Shown here: positions 36,069 to 45,754 of the stretch, in pieces
How positions within the stretch are numbered: the stretch's first letter is position 1
Layout: each line of letters begins with the position of its first letter
NCBI RefSeq assembly: GCF_003337415.1
Contig: NZ_QPJT01000013.1
Span: 82,577-146,576 of the forward strand
Length of the DNA stretch: 64,000 bases
Source: Anaerobacterium chartisolvens
GTDB taxonomy: Bacteria; Bacillota; Clostridia; Acetivibrionales; DSM-27016
Direction: 5' to 3'
Made by a program: the position numbers and the translations under genes
Notes under the pieces: generated by a model
The model's database searches: none
Told to the model about the DNA's origin: nothing
Seen by the model: the letters and a program-made list of their open reading frames with translations, nothing else

Positions 36069-36593
36069 ATGTTTGCTCAAGTAATAGGGATTTTACTGGC
36101 GTTTGGGTCTGTTTTGTTTTTGGCTGTTATATTTACACGATTTATGGCAGGGAAGGCAAAAAGAACTATGAAGGGCCAATACATGAATATAGTAGAATCC
36201 ATGAGCCTTGGGGTGGATAAGCAAATTCATCTCATAAGGGTCGACAGGCAGTTCGTTCTTGTTGCCACCGCCGGTAAAAATGTGGAGTTTCTCACTATAG
36301 TAAAGCTTGATAATTATGTAGACAACGATGAATTAACTCAAAATGAAAACGCATTCGATTTCAAAACCTTTTTTAACAAGTATCTTCAAAATTATAAGGA
36401 TAAGAAAAATGGTAAGGAATCAAAAAATGCAGCACAAGAAACAGAAGATGAAAGCGTTGAAGATATCATTGGTAAAGGGCAAGCTGGTGCTGGAGGAAGC
36501 TTGGGCAAAGAGGTTTTTAAGAGTAACCTCAGCAGGTTAAAGTCCATTACCGATGTAATCTATCGGCAACGCGAAGAAAATGGGGATGATTAG
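36069..36593 (+). CDS. fliO: Flagellar biosynthetic protein FliO (FliZ)
   Basis: FliO helps assemble FliP into the export gate. The 174-residue protein has one N-terminal membrane segment (~4-24), then MNIVESMSLGVDKQIHLIRV and VDRQFVLVATAGKNVEFLT (FliO family), and a charged, poorly conserved tail. It overlaps the fliP frame by 14 bases if fliP starts at 36580. Confidence 0.88.
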   Translation: MFAQVIGILLAFGSVLFLAVIFTRFMAGKAKRTMKGQYMNIVESMSLGVDKQIHLIRVDRQFVLVATAGKNVEFLTIVKLDNYVDNDELTQNENAFDFKTFFNKYLQNYKDKKNGKESKNAAQETEDESVEDIIGKGQAGAGGSLGKEVFKSNLSRLKSITDVIYRQREENGDD

Positions 36594-37389
36594 ACAAATG
36601 AAGATAAGAAGGACGAGGATTCAAAGAGTATGCCTTATGGCGGCAGTTATCAGTTTAATACTTGCAGTATTTGTATCTTCGGCTTATGCCGAGCCAACAA
36701 TCCCTTCCTTCAGGTTCGGATTTGATATGGAGCCCTCGCAAGATCCTCAGGATGTTTCAACCAGTATACAAATTTTAATAGCTCTTACCATACTGTCAAT
36801 AGCTCCTTCCATACTAATAATGATGACCTCGTTTACGAGGATAATTATTATATTATCGTTCTTAAGAAATGCAATGGGAACACAACAAATGCCGCCGAAT
36901 CAAGTGTTGATTGGGCTGGCTTTATTTCTGACATTTTTTATTATGGCCCCTGTGGGCAACCAGATTAACAGGGAGGCCTTTCAGCCGTACAGCACGGGGC
37001 AGATACAGCAGCAAGAGGCTATAGACAAGTCCTCTTCAATCATAAAAAATTTTATGCTTAAGCAGATGAGAAAAGACAGTGAAAAGGATCTGGCCATGTT
37101 TGTAAGGCTTGCTAAAATAGAAGGCCCCGTCACGCCGGAGGAACTTCCTCTGTCGGTAGTGGTTCCTGCTTTTTTGGTTAATGAACTGACAGTTGCTTTT
37201 AAATTCGGATTTTTAATATTCATACCTTTTCTGATTATTGATTTGGTGGTTTCGAGTACACTTATGTCGATGGGTATGATGATGCTTCCTCCCATTATGA
37301 TATCACTGCCCTTTAAGATATTGCTTTTTATAATGGTGGGAGGATGGGGGCTTTTAGTTGAGTCCATAGTGAACAGCTTTGTAATGTGA
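36580..37389 (+). CDS. fliP: Flagellar export gate protein FliP
   Basis: FliP is a core subunit of the type III export gate. The 269-residue frame has a signal-like first segment (VCLMAAVISLILAVFVSSAYA), three further membrane segments and the signatures TSFTRIIIILSFLRNAMGTQ and GFLIFIPFLIIDLVVSSTLM. The start could be 36580 or the ATG at 36598, which has GGGGATG about 12 bases upstream; neither is clearly better. It overlaps fliO. Confidence 0.96.
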   Translation: MGMIRQMKIRRTRIQRVCLMAAVISLILAVFVSSAYAEPTIPSFRFGFDMEPSQDPQDVSTSIQILIALTILSIAPSILIMMTSFTRIIIILSFLRNAMGTQQMPPNQVLIGLALFLTFFIMAPVGNQINREAFQPYSTGQIQQQEAIDKSSSIIKNFMLKQMRKDSEKDLAMFVRLAKIEGPVTPEELPLSVVVPAFLVNELTVAFKFGFLIFIPFLIIDLVVSSTLMSMGMMMLPPIMISLPFKILLFIMVGGWGLLVESIVNSFVM

Positions 37390-37463
37390 AACCTTAAGAG
37401 TATGTTAAAATTGTGCTTTACATAGATTTAAATTCAATGGCTTTTATAAGGAGGTCTAAGCTT

Positions 37464-37730
37464 ATGGATCAGGGAATTGTTATAGGTCTTGCACAGCGTG
37501 CTTTGAATACCGTGCTGCTTGTTTCGGCACCTATGCTTGGGTTCAGCCTGCTGGTTGGAGTTACCATAAGTATCTTTCAGGCTACCACTCAGATACAGGA
37601 GCAGACATTGACCTTTGTTCCTAAAATTCTTGCGGTTATTGCCGCAGTGGCACTGTTTGGTTCATGGATGCTTAGAGTGTTGATTGAGTATACACAGGAT
37701 TTATTCCTTCACATAAATGATTTTTTATAG
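37464..37730 (+). CDS. fliQ: Flagellar export gate protein FliQ
   Basis: The 88-residue protein has two membrane segments and the signature GVTISIFQATTQIQEQTLTF. The ATG at 37464 has AAGGAGGT eight bases upstream; the frame is open from 37413 but that stretch is leader. FliP, FliQ and FliR form the helical export gate. Confidence 0.96.
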   Translation: MDQGIVIGLAQRALNTVLLVSAPMLGFSLLVGVTISIFQATTQIQEQTLTFVPKILAVIAAVALFGSWMLRVLIEYTQDLFLHINDFL

Positions 37731-37757
37731 CATAACATGTTTGATAATGGAGGGCTG

Positions 37758-37778
37758 ATGATTTTAAAAGTATTATGA
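37758..37778 (+). CDS. Candidate six-codon coupling ORF before fliR
   Basis: ATG at 37758 has a well-placed GGAGGG (37749-37754) and encodes Met-Ile-Leu-Lys-Val-Leu, stopping with TGA at 37776-37778. That TGA overlaps the fliR ATG (37775) as ATGA. The fliR start has no ribosome site of its own at normal spacing. It may be translated only to deliver ribosomes to fliR. Confidence 0.3.
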   Translation: MILKVL

Positions 37779-38569
37779 TTATACCTTTTGATATACTGCA
37801 AAGCGGAATAGAGATATTTTTGCTGGTTTTTGTGAGAATGACGGGCTTGTTTGTCATAGCACCTATTTTTGGGAGGAGGAATGTTCCTACATATTTAAAA
37901 ATAGGGTTTGCGTTTTTTTTGGCGCTCATACTGGTGAGTGTGAGTACCACCAGTCTTAATTTGCCGGACTACAACGCAACTATTATTGGATTTATACTTA
38001 TTGTTTTTAAAGAGTTTATGGTCGGGATAGTTTTGGGATATGTATCATACCTGATTTTCACAGCAATTTATATTGCGGGGCAGATTATAGACATGCAGAT
38101 CGGCTTCGGTATGGTAAATGTGCTCGACCCCGTCAGTAACATTCAAGTTCCCGTTACATCGAATTTTTATTTTATAATCAGTATGATGGTATTTTTGATG
38201 TTTAACGGACATCATTTGCTGATAAAAGCTCTTTTTGACAGCTACAGCTATATCCCTTTGGGAGGTGCGCTGTTCGGAAGTGAGCTGATGAATGATGTTA
38301 TGAGAGTTTTTGGAGATGTATTTGTAATTGGCTTTAAAATAAGCGCCCCCATTCTTATTGCAATATTGGTAACGGATGTTGCGCTCGGTGTTGTTTCAAA
38401 GACAGTACCCCAGTTTAATGTATTTGTTGTGGGTATGCCTTTGAAAATATTAATAGGACTTGCTGTCATGATAATTACTGTTCCTGCCTTTGTAGCATTT
38501 ATTGAGGTTTTAATAAATGGAATGAATAGTGAGATGCTTGATTTTATGAAAGATATGGGGCCAAGGTAA
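37775..38569 (+). CDS. fliR: Flagellar export gate protein FliR
   Basis: FliR is the third export gate subunit. The 264 residues form about six membrane segments, starting MIIPFDILQSGIEIFLLVFV, with GRRNVPTYLKIGFAF and GMVNVLDPVSNIQVPV as family markers. The best ribosome site is 20 bases upstream and fits the mini-frame at 37758. The stop overlaps the flhB start (TAATG). Confidence 0.94.
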   Translation: MIIPFDILQSGIEIFLLVFVRMTGLFVIAPIFGRRNVPTYLKIGFAFFLALILVSVSTTSLNLPDYNATIIGFILIVFKEFMVGIVLGYVSYLIFTAIYIAGQIIDMQIGFGMVNVLDPVSNIQVPVTSNFYFIISMMVFLMFNGHHLLIKALFDSYSYIPLGGALFGSELMNDVMRVFGDVFVIGFKISAPILIAILVTDVALGVVSKTVPQFNVFVVGMPLKILIGLAVMIITVPAFVAFIEVLINGMNSEMLDFMKDMGPR

Positions 38570-39669
38570 TGATTGTTAAGCCGTTAAACCTTCAATTTTT
38601 TGCGGCAGACGGTAAGACCGAAAAGGCCACTCCCAAAAAAAGGAGAGATGCCAGAAAAAAAGGTCAGGTTCTGCAAAGCAGGGAGATCAGTACAGCAGTT
38701 GTGCTTATATTTGTTTTTATGGGCCTTCGGATTTTCGGAGGCAATATATACAGAGAAATTATTGAATTTATGAGGAGAGCGCTATCCCAATATCCTATGG
38801 AGGATGGACTGTTTACAATAGATGCCCTGTTTAAGCTTTTTGCAGATGTGGTATTGGTTTTTTTAAGAAGTCTGGGCCCCATATTTGCGATAGCTATGAT
38901 AACGGGACTTGTAGCAGGCTATGCCCAGATTGGCTTTTTGTTTACAATTGAAACTCTGGCTATGAAGTTTAACAAAATAAATCCCGCAAACGGGCTTAAA
39001 AGGATTTTTTCAATCCGTTCAATAGCGGAGCTTTTAAAATCAATTATAAAAATAGTGATTATAGGATATATTGCGTACTCATATTTAAGATCTGAGGAAA
39101 ATAACGTAATAAACTCAATGGACATGGACGTTATAAGCACTGCCGCTTATATAGCTTCAGCCTCAATCAACGTGGCAATAAGGATATGCGTAGCTCTTAT
39201 ATTTTTAGGCGTTCTTGATTATGCATACCAATGGTGGGAGTATGAAAAGAGCCTTAGAATGACAAAGCAGGAGATAAAAGAGGAATATAAGCAGGTTGAG
39301 GGTAATCCTGAGATAAAGTCAAAAATTAAACAGAAGCAGAGACAGATGTCAATGCGAAGGATGATGCAGCAGGTTCCTAAGGCGGATGTGGTAATAACAA
39401 ACCCAACACACTTTGCAGTGGCAATTAAATACGATCTCGAGGTTTCCGATGCGCCTGTTGTCATAGCAAAGGGTCAGGACTTTATGGCCTTAAGGATTAA
39501 GGAGGTGGCAAAGGAAAACAGCGTTGAGATAGTAGAAAACAAGCCTTTGGCCAGAAATCTCTATGACACTGTTGATATAGGGCAGTCCATACCGCCTGAA
39601 TTGTATCAGGCAGTAGCGGAAGTGCTTGCATTTGTGTATAATTTAAAGAAAAAGGGCAGGGTTGGTTGA
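38569..39669 (+). CDS. flhB: Flagellar export switch protein FlhB
   Basis: FlhB controls the switch from hook to filament substrates. The 366-residue protein has the N-terminal ADGKTEKATPKKRRDARKKG, four membrane segments (~30-230) and a cytoplasmic domain with the self-cleaving NPTH motif at residues 278-281, followed by FAVAIKYD. The ATG shares one base with the fliR stop. Confidence 0.97.
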   Translation: MIVKPLNLQFFAADGKTEKATPKKRRDARKKGQVLQSREISTAVVLIFVFMGLRIFGGNIYREIIEFMRRALSQYPMEDGLFTIDALFKLFADVVLVFLRSLGPIFAIAMITGLVAGYAQIGFLFTIETLAMKFNKINPANGLKRIFSIRSIAELLKSIIKIVIIGYIAYSYLRSEENNVINSMDMDVISTAAYIASASINVAIRICVALIFLGVLDYAYQWWEYEKSLRMTKQEIKEEYKQVEGNPEIKSKIKQKQRQMSMRRMMQQVPKADVVITNPTHFAVAIKYDLEVSDAPVVIAKGQDFMALRIKEVAKENSVEIVENKPLARNLYDTVDIGQSIPPELYQAVAEVLAFVYNLKKKGRVG

Positions 39670-39711
39670 ATCCAGTAAAACAGACTAATGAAGAGGGGGG
39701 AAAGAGGCAAA

Positions 39712-41736
39712 ATGAGAATGGGAAATTATGCGGTGCCTGCAATACTTGTGGTTATTATTTTAGCATTTATTATACCTATTCCCCATACCATACTTGACTT
39801 TCTTATCGTAATTAATATAGCAATAACGCTTATTCTTATGTTAAACACGGTATATATGAAGAATGCCCTGGATTTGTCGTCGTTTCCGTCTTTGCTTGTG
39901 GTAACCACCTTATACAGGCTGGCTCTTAATATAACAGCCACAAGGCTTATACTGTCAAGCGGTGATGCGGGGGAGATAATACGAGGCTTTGGAAGCTTTG
40001 TCGCAGGGGGAAGCCCGGTTATAGGCTTTATAATGTTTATAATTATAATGATAGTAAACTTTGTGGTTATAACAAAGGGCTCCGAGAGGGTTGCCGAAGT
40101 AGCGGCCAGATTTACCTTAGACGCCATGCCCGGAAAGCAGATGGCTATAGATGCCGACTTAAACTCAGGCATTATTACTGAAACTGAGGCAAAGAACAGA
40201 AGAAGGATAATTCAAAGGGAAGCCGATTTTTACGGTGCTATGGACGGTGCCAGCAAATATGTTAAAAACGATGCCATTGTAGGAATTTTAATAACCATTG
40301 TCAACATAGTGGGAGGCTTTGTCATAGGCATGGTTATGATGGGCATGGAGGCAGGTAAGGCCCTTGAGACCTTTACAATACTGACTATAGGGGACGGGCT
40401 TGTAAGCCAGATACCGGCTGTTATGATATCCGCCGCTACCAGCTTTATTGTCACCAGAGCGGGTTCAGACAGTGAAATGAGTCAGGACATCTTAAAGCAG
40501 ATGTTTGTAAACAAGAATGTTATGTATATAGCTGCGGCTACATGCGTTATTCTGTCGCTATTTCTGCCTAAGGTTCCCTTTCTGCTTATAGCCGCTGTGC
40601 TTGCCTTTGTGGGCTTCCGCTTGGGGAGGCGTGAAAATGCGGTAATGAAGCAGGAGGAGGTAATGGTTCAGGAGAGCGAGGTAGAGGATATAAGGAAGCC
40701 GGAAAATGTTGTTGCTCTTCTGCAGGTTGATCCTATAGAGCTTGAGTTCGGCTACGGTATAATACCCTTAGCCGACGTCAATCAGGGGGGAGACCTTTTA
40801 GACAGGGTTGTAATGATAAGAAGGCAGCTTGCGCTGGAAATGGGGATGATAGTGCCCATAATACGCTTGAGAGATAATATACAGCTAAGCCCTAATGAAT
40901 ATATTATAAAGATTAAAGGCGTTGAGGTTTCAAAGGGAGAAATAATTTTAGATCACTTTATGGCTATGAATCCCGGAATGGTTGAGCAGGAGCTGGATGG
41001 AATAAAGACCACTGAGCCTGCGTTCGGGCTTCCTGCAATCTGGATAAGCGAAGGCCAGCGCGACAGGGCTGAGATGTATGGGTATACGGTGGTTGATCCT
41101 CCGTCTATAATAGCCACACATCTGACTGAGATCATTAAGAAATACGCTCATGAGCTGACAGGAAGACAGGAGGTACAGAAGCTTATTGACAATGTACGGC
41201 AGAATTACCCCGCAATTGTTGAAGAGCTGGTGCCCAAGCAAATGGCTGTAGGCGAGATTCAGAAGGTGCTTGCAAATTTGCTCAAGGAGGGAGTTTCTAT
41301 AAGAGATATGGTTACCGTTCTTGAAACTCTGGCCGACTATTCGCCTGTTACTCACGACACCGATATGCTCACTGAATATGTGAGGCAGGCTCTGGGAAGA
41401 GCTATTTCCAAGAAATTCATAAATGATACCAAGTCCAATGTCATAACATTGGACCCCAAGCTTGAGCAGATTATTATGGATTCACTTCAGAGAACTGAGC
41501 ATGGCTCATACATTAATCTTGAGCCGTCTATTACAAATACTATCATAAACAGCCTGTCAAAGCAGGTTCAAAGGCTTGTACAGCTTGGGCAGCAGCCCAT
41601 TATTCTTGCGTCTCCAGTTGTAAGGCTTTATTTTAAGAGGCTTACGGAGCAGTTTATGCCGGGCTTGATAGTGTTATCATACAACGAGCTGGATCCTAAT
41701 ATAGAAGTACAATCAGTTGGGATGGTGAATGTATAG
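39712..41736 (+). CDS. flhA: Flagellar export protein FlhA
   Basis: FlhA is the large export-gate component whose cytoplasmic ring docks substrates and chaperones. The ATG at 39712 follows AAGAGG and is preferred to the ATG at 39688. The 674-residue protein has about eight membrane segments (residues ~10-305), the FHIPEP-family loop (VDFVVITKGSERVAEVAARF-like region, then AMPGKQMAIDADLNSG) and a C-terminal domain from ~335. flhF starts two bases after its stop. Confidence 0.97.
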   Translation: MRMGNYAVPAILVVIILAFIIPIPHTILDFLIVINIAITLILMLNTVYMKNALDLSSFPSLLVVTTLYRLALNITATRLILSSGDAGEIIRGFGSFVAGGSPVIGFIMFIIIMIVNFVVITKGSERVAEVAARFTLDAMPGKQMAIDADLNSGIITETEAKNRRRIIQREADFYGAMDGASKYVKNDAIVGILITIVNIVGGFVIGMVMMGMEAGKALETFTILTIGDGLVSQIPAVMISAATSFIVTRAGSDSEMSQDILKQMFVNKNVMYIAAATCVILSLFLPKVPFLLIAAVLAFVGFRLGRRENAVMKQEEVMVQESEVEDIRKPENVVALLQVDPIELEFGYGIIPLADVNQGGDLLDRVVMIRRQLALEMGMIVPIIRLRDNIQLSPNEYIIKIKGVEVSKGEIILDHFMAMNPGMVEQELDGIKTTEPAFGLPAIWISEGQRDRAEMYGYTVVDPPSIIATHLTEIIKKYAHELTGRQEVQKLIDNVRQNYPAIVEELVPKQMAVGEIQKVLANLLKEGVSIRDMVTVLETLADYSPVTHDTDMLTEYVRQALGRAISKKFINDTKSNVITLDPKLEQIIMDSLQRTEHGSYINLEPSITNTIINSLSKQVQRLVQLGQQPIILASPVVRLYFKRLTEQFMPGLIVLSYNELDPNIEVQSVGMVNV

Positions 41737-41738
41737 AG

Positions 41739-42974
41739 ATGAAAATACGTCGATATGTGGGGAATAACACCCAGGAGGCAATGTTAAAGGTAAAAATGGA
41801 CTTAGGCAGCGAGGCGGTTATTCTTAATACAAGAAAAATAAGAAAAAAAGGATTATTGAGCTTTTTTTCCAAGCCCTTAATCGAGATTCTTGCTGCTGTG
41901 GACGACAACTACAGTACAAAAATTGACTCTGGCAAAAAGCCGGAAGGCGACGCCGCAAAGCATACCATGAAGAAGCCTGCAAGCCGGGCAATGCCGGTAC
42001 AGAGTCCTTTGCCGGCAGCAATGTATTCCAAAAGCGCTTTAAATGAAAAAGACGATAAATATTCCGGGCTGGAGAATAAGGTAAACAGCATGGAGGTGCT
42101 TTTAAAAAGGATATATGAGCGCATGGACACTCCTGAAAATGAAATTGCGCCCGAGGCAGAGCCGCAAAGGGACAAGCTGTCCTCCGAAACGATGAAGCTG
42201 TTTTACAATAACCTTATAAAAAATGATGTTGACGCAGAACTGGCAAAGAGGATTATTGAAGCTGCCAGCGGAAAATTGGGTCAAAGTCCGAGTGCAAGTG
42301 ACATTTCTTCCGCTTTATATGATATAATTATAGATATGCTGGGCAAGCCGGAGGTTATAAAGCTAAGGGACGACGGCAAGCCCACGGTTGTAATATTTAC
42401 AGGTCCTACGGGAGTGGGCAAGACAACTACTATTGCAAAAATTGCCGCCAGCTATTTGCTGAACATGAGAAAGAGCGTGGGGCTTATAACAACCGATACA
42501 TACAGAATAGCTGCGGTGGAGCAGCTTAAGACATATGCGGAGATTCTTGGAATACCTGCGACGGTGATTTATTCGGCAAATGAAATAGACGATGCCATTA
42601 AGGCATACTCCGACAAGGACATTATACTTATAGATACGGCAGGCAGGAGCCACAGGAACAAGGAGCAGTTTGAAGAGCTCAAAAACACTATTACCGCCTT
42701 GGGGGCGGACGAGATTTACATGGTGATGAGCACCACCACAAATGCCGGAAGCTGCAGGGATATTTTAAATAATTACAGCTTTTTGAAGGATTACAAGCTG
42801 ATATTTACAAAGGTGGATGAGACTCCTCTTATGGGGATCATACTCAACACGAGGGTATGGACCGACAAAAAGCTATCTTATATGGCAGTAGGGCAAAGCG
42901 TGCCCGACGATATAGAGGTGGTAAACACTGAAAAGATAGCAAAAATATTATTAGGGAGTATTGCTGGAATATGA
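41739..42974 (+). CDS. flhF: Flagellar biosynthesis GTPase FlhF
   Basis: FlhF is an SRP-type GTPase that sets flagellar position and number. The 411-residue protein has the family B-domain opening (MKIRRYVGNNTQEAMLKVK), a linker, and the NG domain from ~140: GPTGVGKT at 222-229, DTYRIAAVEQLKTYAEIL and DTAGRSHRNKEQ. It overlaps flhG by four bases (ATGA). Confidence 0.97.
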   Translation: MKIRRYVGNNTQEAMLKVKMDLGSEAVILNTRKIRKKGLLSFFSKPLIEILAAVDDNYSTKIDSGKKPEGDAAKHTMKKPASRAMPVQSPLPAAMYSKSALNEKDDKYSGLENKVNSMEVLLKRIYERMDTPENEIAPEAEPQRDKLSSETMKLFYNNLIKNDVDAELAKRIIEAASGKLGQSPSASDISSALYDIIIDMLGKPEVIKLRDDGKPTVVIFTGPTGVGKTTTIAKIAASYLLNMRKSVGLITTDTYRIAAVEQLKTYAEILGIPATVIYSANEIDDAIKAYSDKDIILIDTAGRSHRNKEQFEELKNTITALGADEIYMVMSTTTNAGSCRDILNNYSFLKDYKLIFTKVDETPLMGIILNTRVWTDKKLSYMAVGQSVPDDIEVVNTEKIAKILLGSIAGI

Positions 42975-43882
42975 ATGATCAGGCAGATAAGCTGAGGCAA
43001 ATAATTGACAACCTGAGATCCCGTCAAAACACTAATTATGCCGCCGTCGCACAAGCTGCCGAAAAAAAGTCGGCTAAGGTGGTTACCGTTACAAGCGGCA
43101 AGGGCGGAGTGGGAAAGACCAACATCACAATAAACCTTGCCATAAGCTTGAGTGAGATGGGCTATAAGGTTATAATACTTGACGCCGATTTAGGATTAGC
43201 CAATATTGATGTTCTGTTCGGCATTAATCCCCGGGATACACTGGTTGATGTAATACATGGGAGAAAAAGCATATTGGAGGTTCTTGCCGACGGGCCAAAG
43301 GATGTTAAGTTTGTATCGGGAGGCTCAGGGGTAGAGGATCTGGTTAAAATGGATAAGGAGCAGCTTGACAATTTTGTAGGCAATATTGCAATGCTCGACA
43401 AGCTTGCCGACATCATACTGATTGACACGGGGGCGGGTTTGTCGGACAGTGTAATGAGCTTTGTAATGGCGGCCGATGAAGTAATTTTAGTTACCACACC
43501 CGAGCCCACTTCTATTACCGATGCATATGCTTTGATTAAAATGGTTGTGGGAAGGGATAAGGATAAGGTTATAAGGGTGGTTGTAAACAGGGCGGAGGAT
43601 GAAAATGAGGCTTCCGAAATACTGGGCAGACTCTCAATGGTTGCAAAGAGGTTTTTATCTATTGAGCTTAAGTCACTGGGGTATGTGCTTCAGGATCAGA
43701 TGGTAATTAAGGCGGTGAAGCTGCAAAAGCCTTTTACCTTGAGCTTTCCAAAAAGCCACGCGTCCAGGCTCGTCAGGGAAATATCAAGGAAACTCATGGA
43801 GGAGAGAAAGATTGCCGCGGGGAATGGGCAGACAGGAGTGAAGGGCTTTGTAAGCAGGTTGGTAAAGTTTTTAAATTCGTAG
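42971..43882 (+). CDS. flhG: Flagellar number regulator FlhG (YlxH/MinD-like ATPase)
   Basis: FlhG is a MinD-type ATPase that works with FlhF to control flagellar placement. The 303-residue protein has the FlhF-activating N-terminal peptide region (DQADKLRQIIDNLRSRQ), the deviant Walker A SGKGGVGKTN at residues 42-51, LDADLGLANIDVLFG and IDTGAGLSDSV. The C-terminus (GNGQTGVKGFVSRLVKFLNS) is an amphipathic membrane-targeting helix. Confidence 0.95.
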   Translation: MNDQADKLRQIIDNLRSRQNTNYAAVAQAAEKKSAKVVTVTSGKGGVGKTNITINLAISLSEMGYKVIILDADLGLANIDVLFGINPRDTLVDVIHGRKSILEVLADGPKDVKFVSGGSGVEDLVKMDKEQLDNFVGNIAMLDKLADIILIDTGAGLSDSVMSFVMAADEVILVTTPEPTSITDAYALIKMVVGRDKDKVIRVVVNRAEDENEASEILGRLSMVAKRFLSIELKSLGYVLQDQMVIKAVKLQKPFTLSFPKSHASRLVREISRKLMEERKIAAGNGQTGVKGFVSRLVKFLNS

Positions 43883-43974
43883 AATAATTTGGGTTGCCAT
43901 ATATACTTGTCTTAAATAAAATATAATATAGAGTATTGTAAACCGCATTATTATCAGCATAGGATGTGTTAAAT

Positions 43975-44679
43975 ATGAAAATAACAGATTTAGAACCGGG
44001 TATAAAGCTTGAAATGGAATTGTATGATAGAGATGGCAAAGCAATGGAGCCGATACTTATTAGTGAATTTGAATGGGCTGAGGATGACGGCTTCGCCGTA
44101 ATAGCAGCTCCAATACATGAAGGGATTATTTATCCTGTGCATACGGGTACTGTGATTGATATTTTTTTTGGATATAAGCTGAACAATGCCCGTGGCATGA
44201 ACATGTATAAGCTAAGAGCAAGGGTTAGAGGCAGACGAGTGGTTGATAACATTGCCCTGCTGGAAATTATTCCTGAGGGAGAAATAGAAAAAATACAGAG
44301 AAGACAGTATTTCAGGTTTAGTTGCTCTACGGCGGTATACTACAGGGCTTTGGTTTTATCAGGCAAGGAGGAGACGGCGGACGGCGGCGAAGAATATAAA
44401 AGGGCTCTTGCGGTAGACTTGAGCGGCTGCGGTATGCGTATGCTTACCGTTGAGAGGCTGGAGTACGGCACTTTTCTGGAGATAGAAATAAAGCTTAATG
44501 ATAATATAAGCCTTAAATTGCCGGGAAAGGTTGTGAGAGTAACGCCTATTGAAAATAACGACAGCTTTAAGTATGAGGAAGGGATTTGGTTTAAAAAGAT
44601 TGATAGTAAGCACAGGGAAGAAATTATCAGATACATTTTTCAGGAGCAGCGAAAACTTAGAAAAAAAGGGCTGATATAG
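43975..44679 (+). CDS. YcgR/MotI-like PilZ domain protein
   Basis: This is a c-di-GMP receptor that brakes motors in other species. The 234-residue protein has an N-terminal YcgR-like domain (DLEPGIKLEMELYD) and a PilZ domain with RRQYFR near residue 110 and DLSGCGM, the RxxxR and [D/N]xSxxG c-di-GMP motifs. The ATG at 43975 is preferred over 43966, with AGGATG eight bases upstream. Its place between flhG and cheB is common in clostridia. Confidence 0.92.
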   Translation: MKITDLEPGIKLEMELYDRDGKAMEPILISEFEWAEDDGFAVIAAPIHEGIIYPVHTGTVIDIFFGYKLNNARGMNMYKLRARVRGRRVVDNIALLEIIPEGEIEKIQRRQYFRFSCSTAVYYRALVLSGKEETADGGEEYKRALAVDLSGCGMRMLTVERLEYGTFLEIEIKLNDNISLKLPGKVVRVTPIENNDSFKYEEGIWFKKIDSKHREEIIRYIFQEQRKLRKKGLI

Positions 44680-44683
44680 GTAT

Positions 44684-45754
44684 ATGGCGAGTGATTTGGA
44701 AAGAGCGATAAGAGTGTTGGTCGTGGACGATTCAGCATTTATGAGGAAGGTTATATCGGATATTTTAAACAGCGATAACGCTATCAGAGTTATTGACACG
44801 GCTAAAAACGGTCTGGATGCTGTTGAAAAGGCAAAGGAGCTTAAGCCCGATGTTATTACTCTTGATGTTGAAATGCCTGTAATGGACGGACTAACCTGCT
44901 TAAGGGAGCTGCTTAAGGAAATAAATGTGCCGGTTCTTATGCTCAGCGGGTTTACCAGAGAGGGTGCTGATTATACCATTAAGGCTCTTGAGGATGGCGC
45001 GGTGGATTTTATTACCAAGCCCACCAATATATTTGAAATGGCAAACGACATAAAAAAGCTTGAAGTAATTGAGAAGGTAAAAATAGCACATAAATCAACG
45101 AGAGTTAAAAGAAATTCAATAAATAATTTACATATTAAGCCAAAAAATGATATAGTAAAGAGTAGGGAAATTAAAAAAATTGTGGCAATAGGTACATCCA
45201 CGGGGGGACCTAAGGCACTGCACGATGTAATACCATTAATATCCGGAAATGTGCCTGCGGCTTTCCTTGTAGTCCAGCACATGCCTCCGGGCTTTACGCG
45301 TTCTCTTGCCGAAAGGTTGAATTCAATAAGCGAGCTCACTGTGAAGGAAGCGGAGGAAGGGGATGTTATAAAACCGGGGTTTGTGTATATAGCCCCTGGG
45401 GATTATCACATGCTGGTTGAGAAAACAAAGGCAGGGGAGCTCAAGATAAGGCTGTCGAAATCTCCTCCGGAGGGGGGGCACAGACCTGCAGTCAATGTAA
45501 TGATGGAGTCTCTTTCCGATACGGGGCTTACAAACATTATAGGCGTTATAATGACGGGAATGGGCTCTGATGGAAGTGAAGGTATAAAAAAGCTTAAAAA
45601 TATAAACAAGGGTTATATAATTGCACAGGATGAAAAGTCATGTGTTGTATATGGAATGCCGAAGGTAGCAGTACAGACAGGGGCTGTAGATGCTGTGGTT
45701 ACTCTGAAAGGGATAGCCAGGGAGATAATGAAAATTGTGGAGGTGCACAAATAA
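44684..45754 (+). CDS. cheB: Protein-glutamate methylesterase/glutaminase CheB
   Basis: CheB demethylates and deamidates chemoreceptors. The 356-residue protein has a receiver domain (LVVDDSAFMRKV, DVITLDVEMPVMDG) and a catalytic domain with Ser172 in GTSTGGPKAL, His in QHMPPGFTRS and Asp in GMGSDGSEG. No cheR is visible in the window. Its stop overlaps the cheA start (TAATG). Confidence 0.97.
   Translation: MASDLERAIRVLVVDDSAFMRKVISDILNSDNAIRVIDTAKNGLDAVEKAKELKPDVITLDVEMPVMDGLTCLRELLKEINVPVLMLSGFTREGADYTIKALEDGAVDFITKPTNIFEMANDIKKLEVIEKVKIAHKSTRVKRNSINNLHIKPKNDIVKSREIKKIVAIGTSTGGPKALHDVIPLISGNVPAAFLVVQHMPPGFTRSLAERLNSISELTVKEAEEGDVIKPGFVYIAPGDYHMLVEKTKAGELKIRLSKSPPEGGHRPAVNVMMESLSDTGLTNIIGVIMTGMGSDGSEGIKKLKNINKGYIIAQDEKSCVVYGMPKVAVQTGAVDAVVTLKGIAREIMKIVEVHK

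Noticed and set aside
45640..45753. N-terminal extension of cheA
   Set aside because: It lies inside cheB in another frame; the ATG at 45754 gives the standard CheA P1 start.
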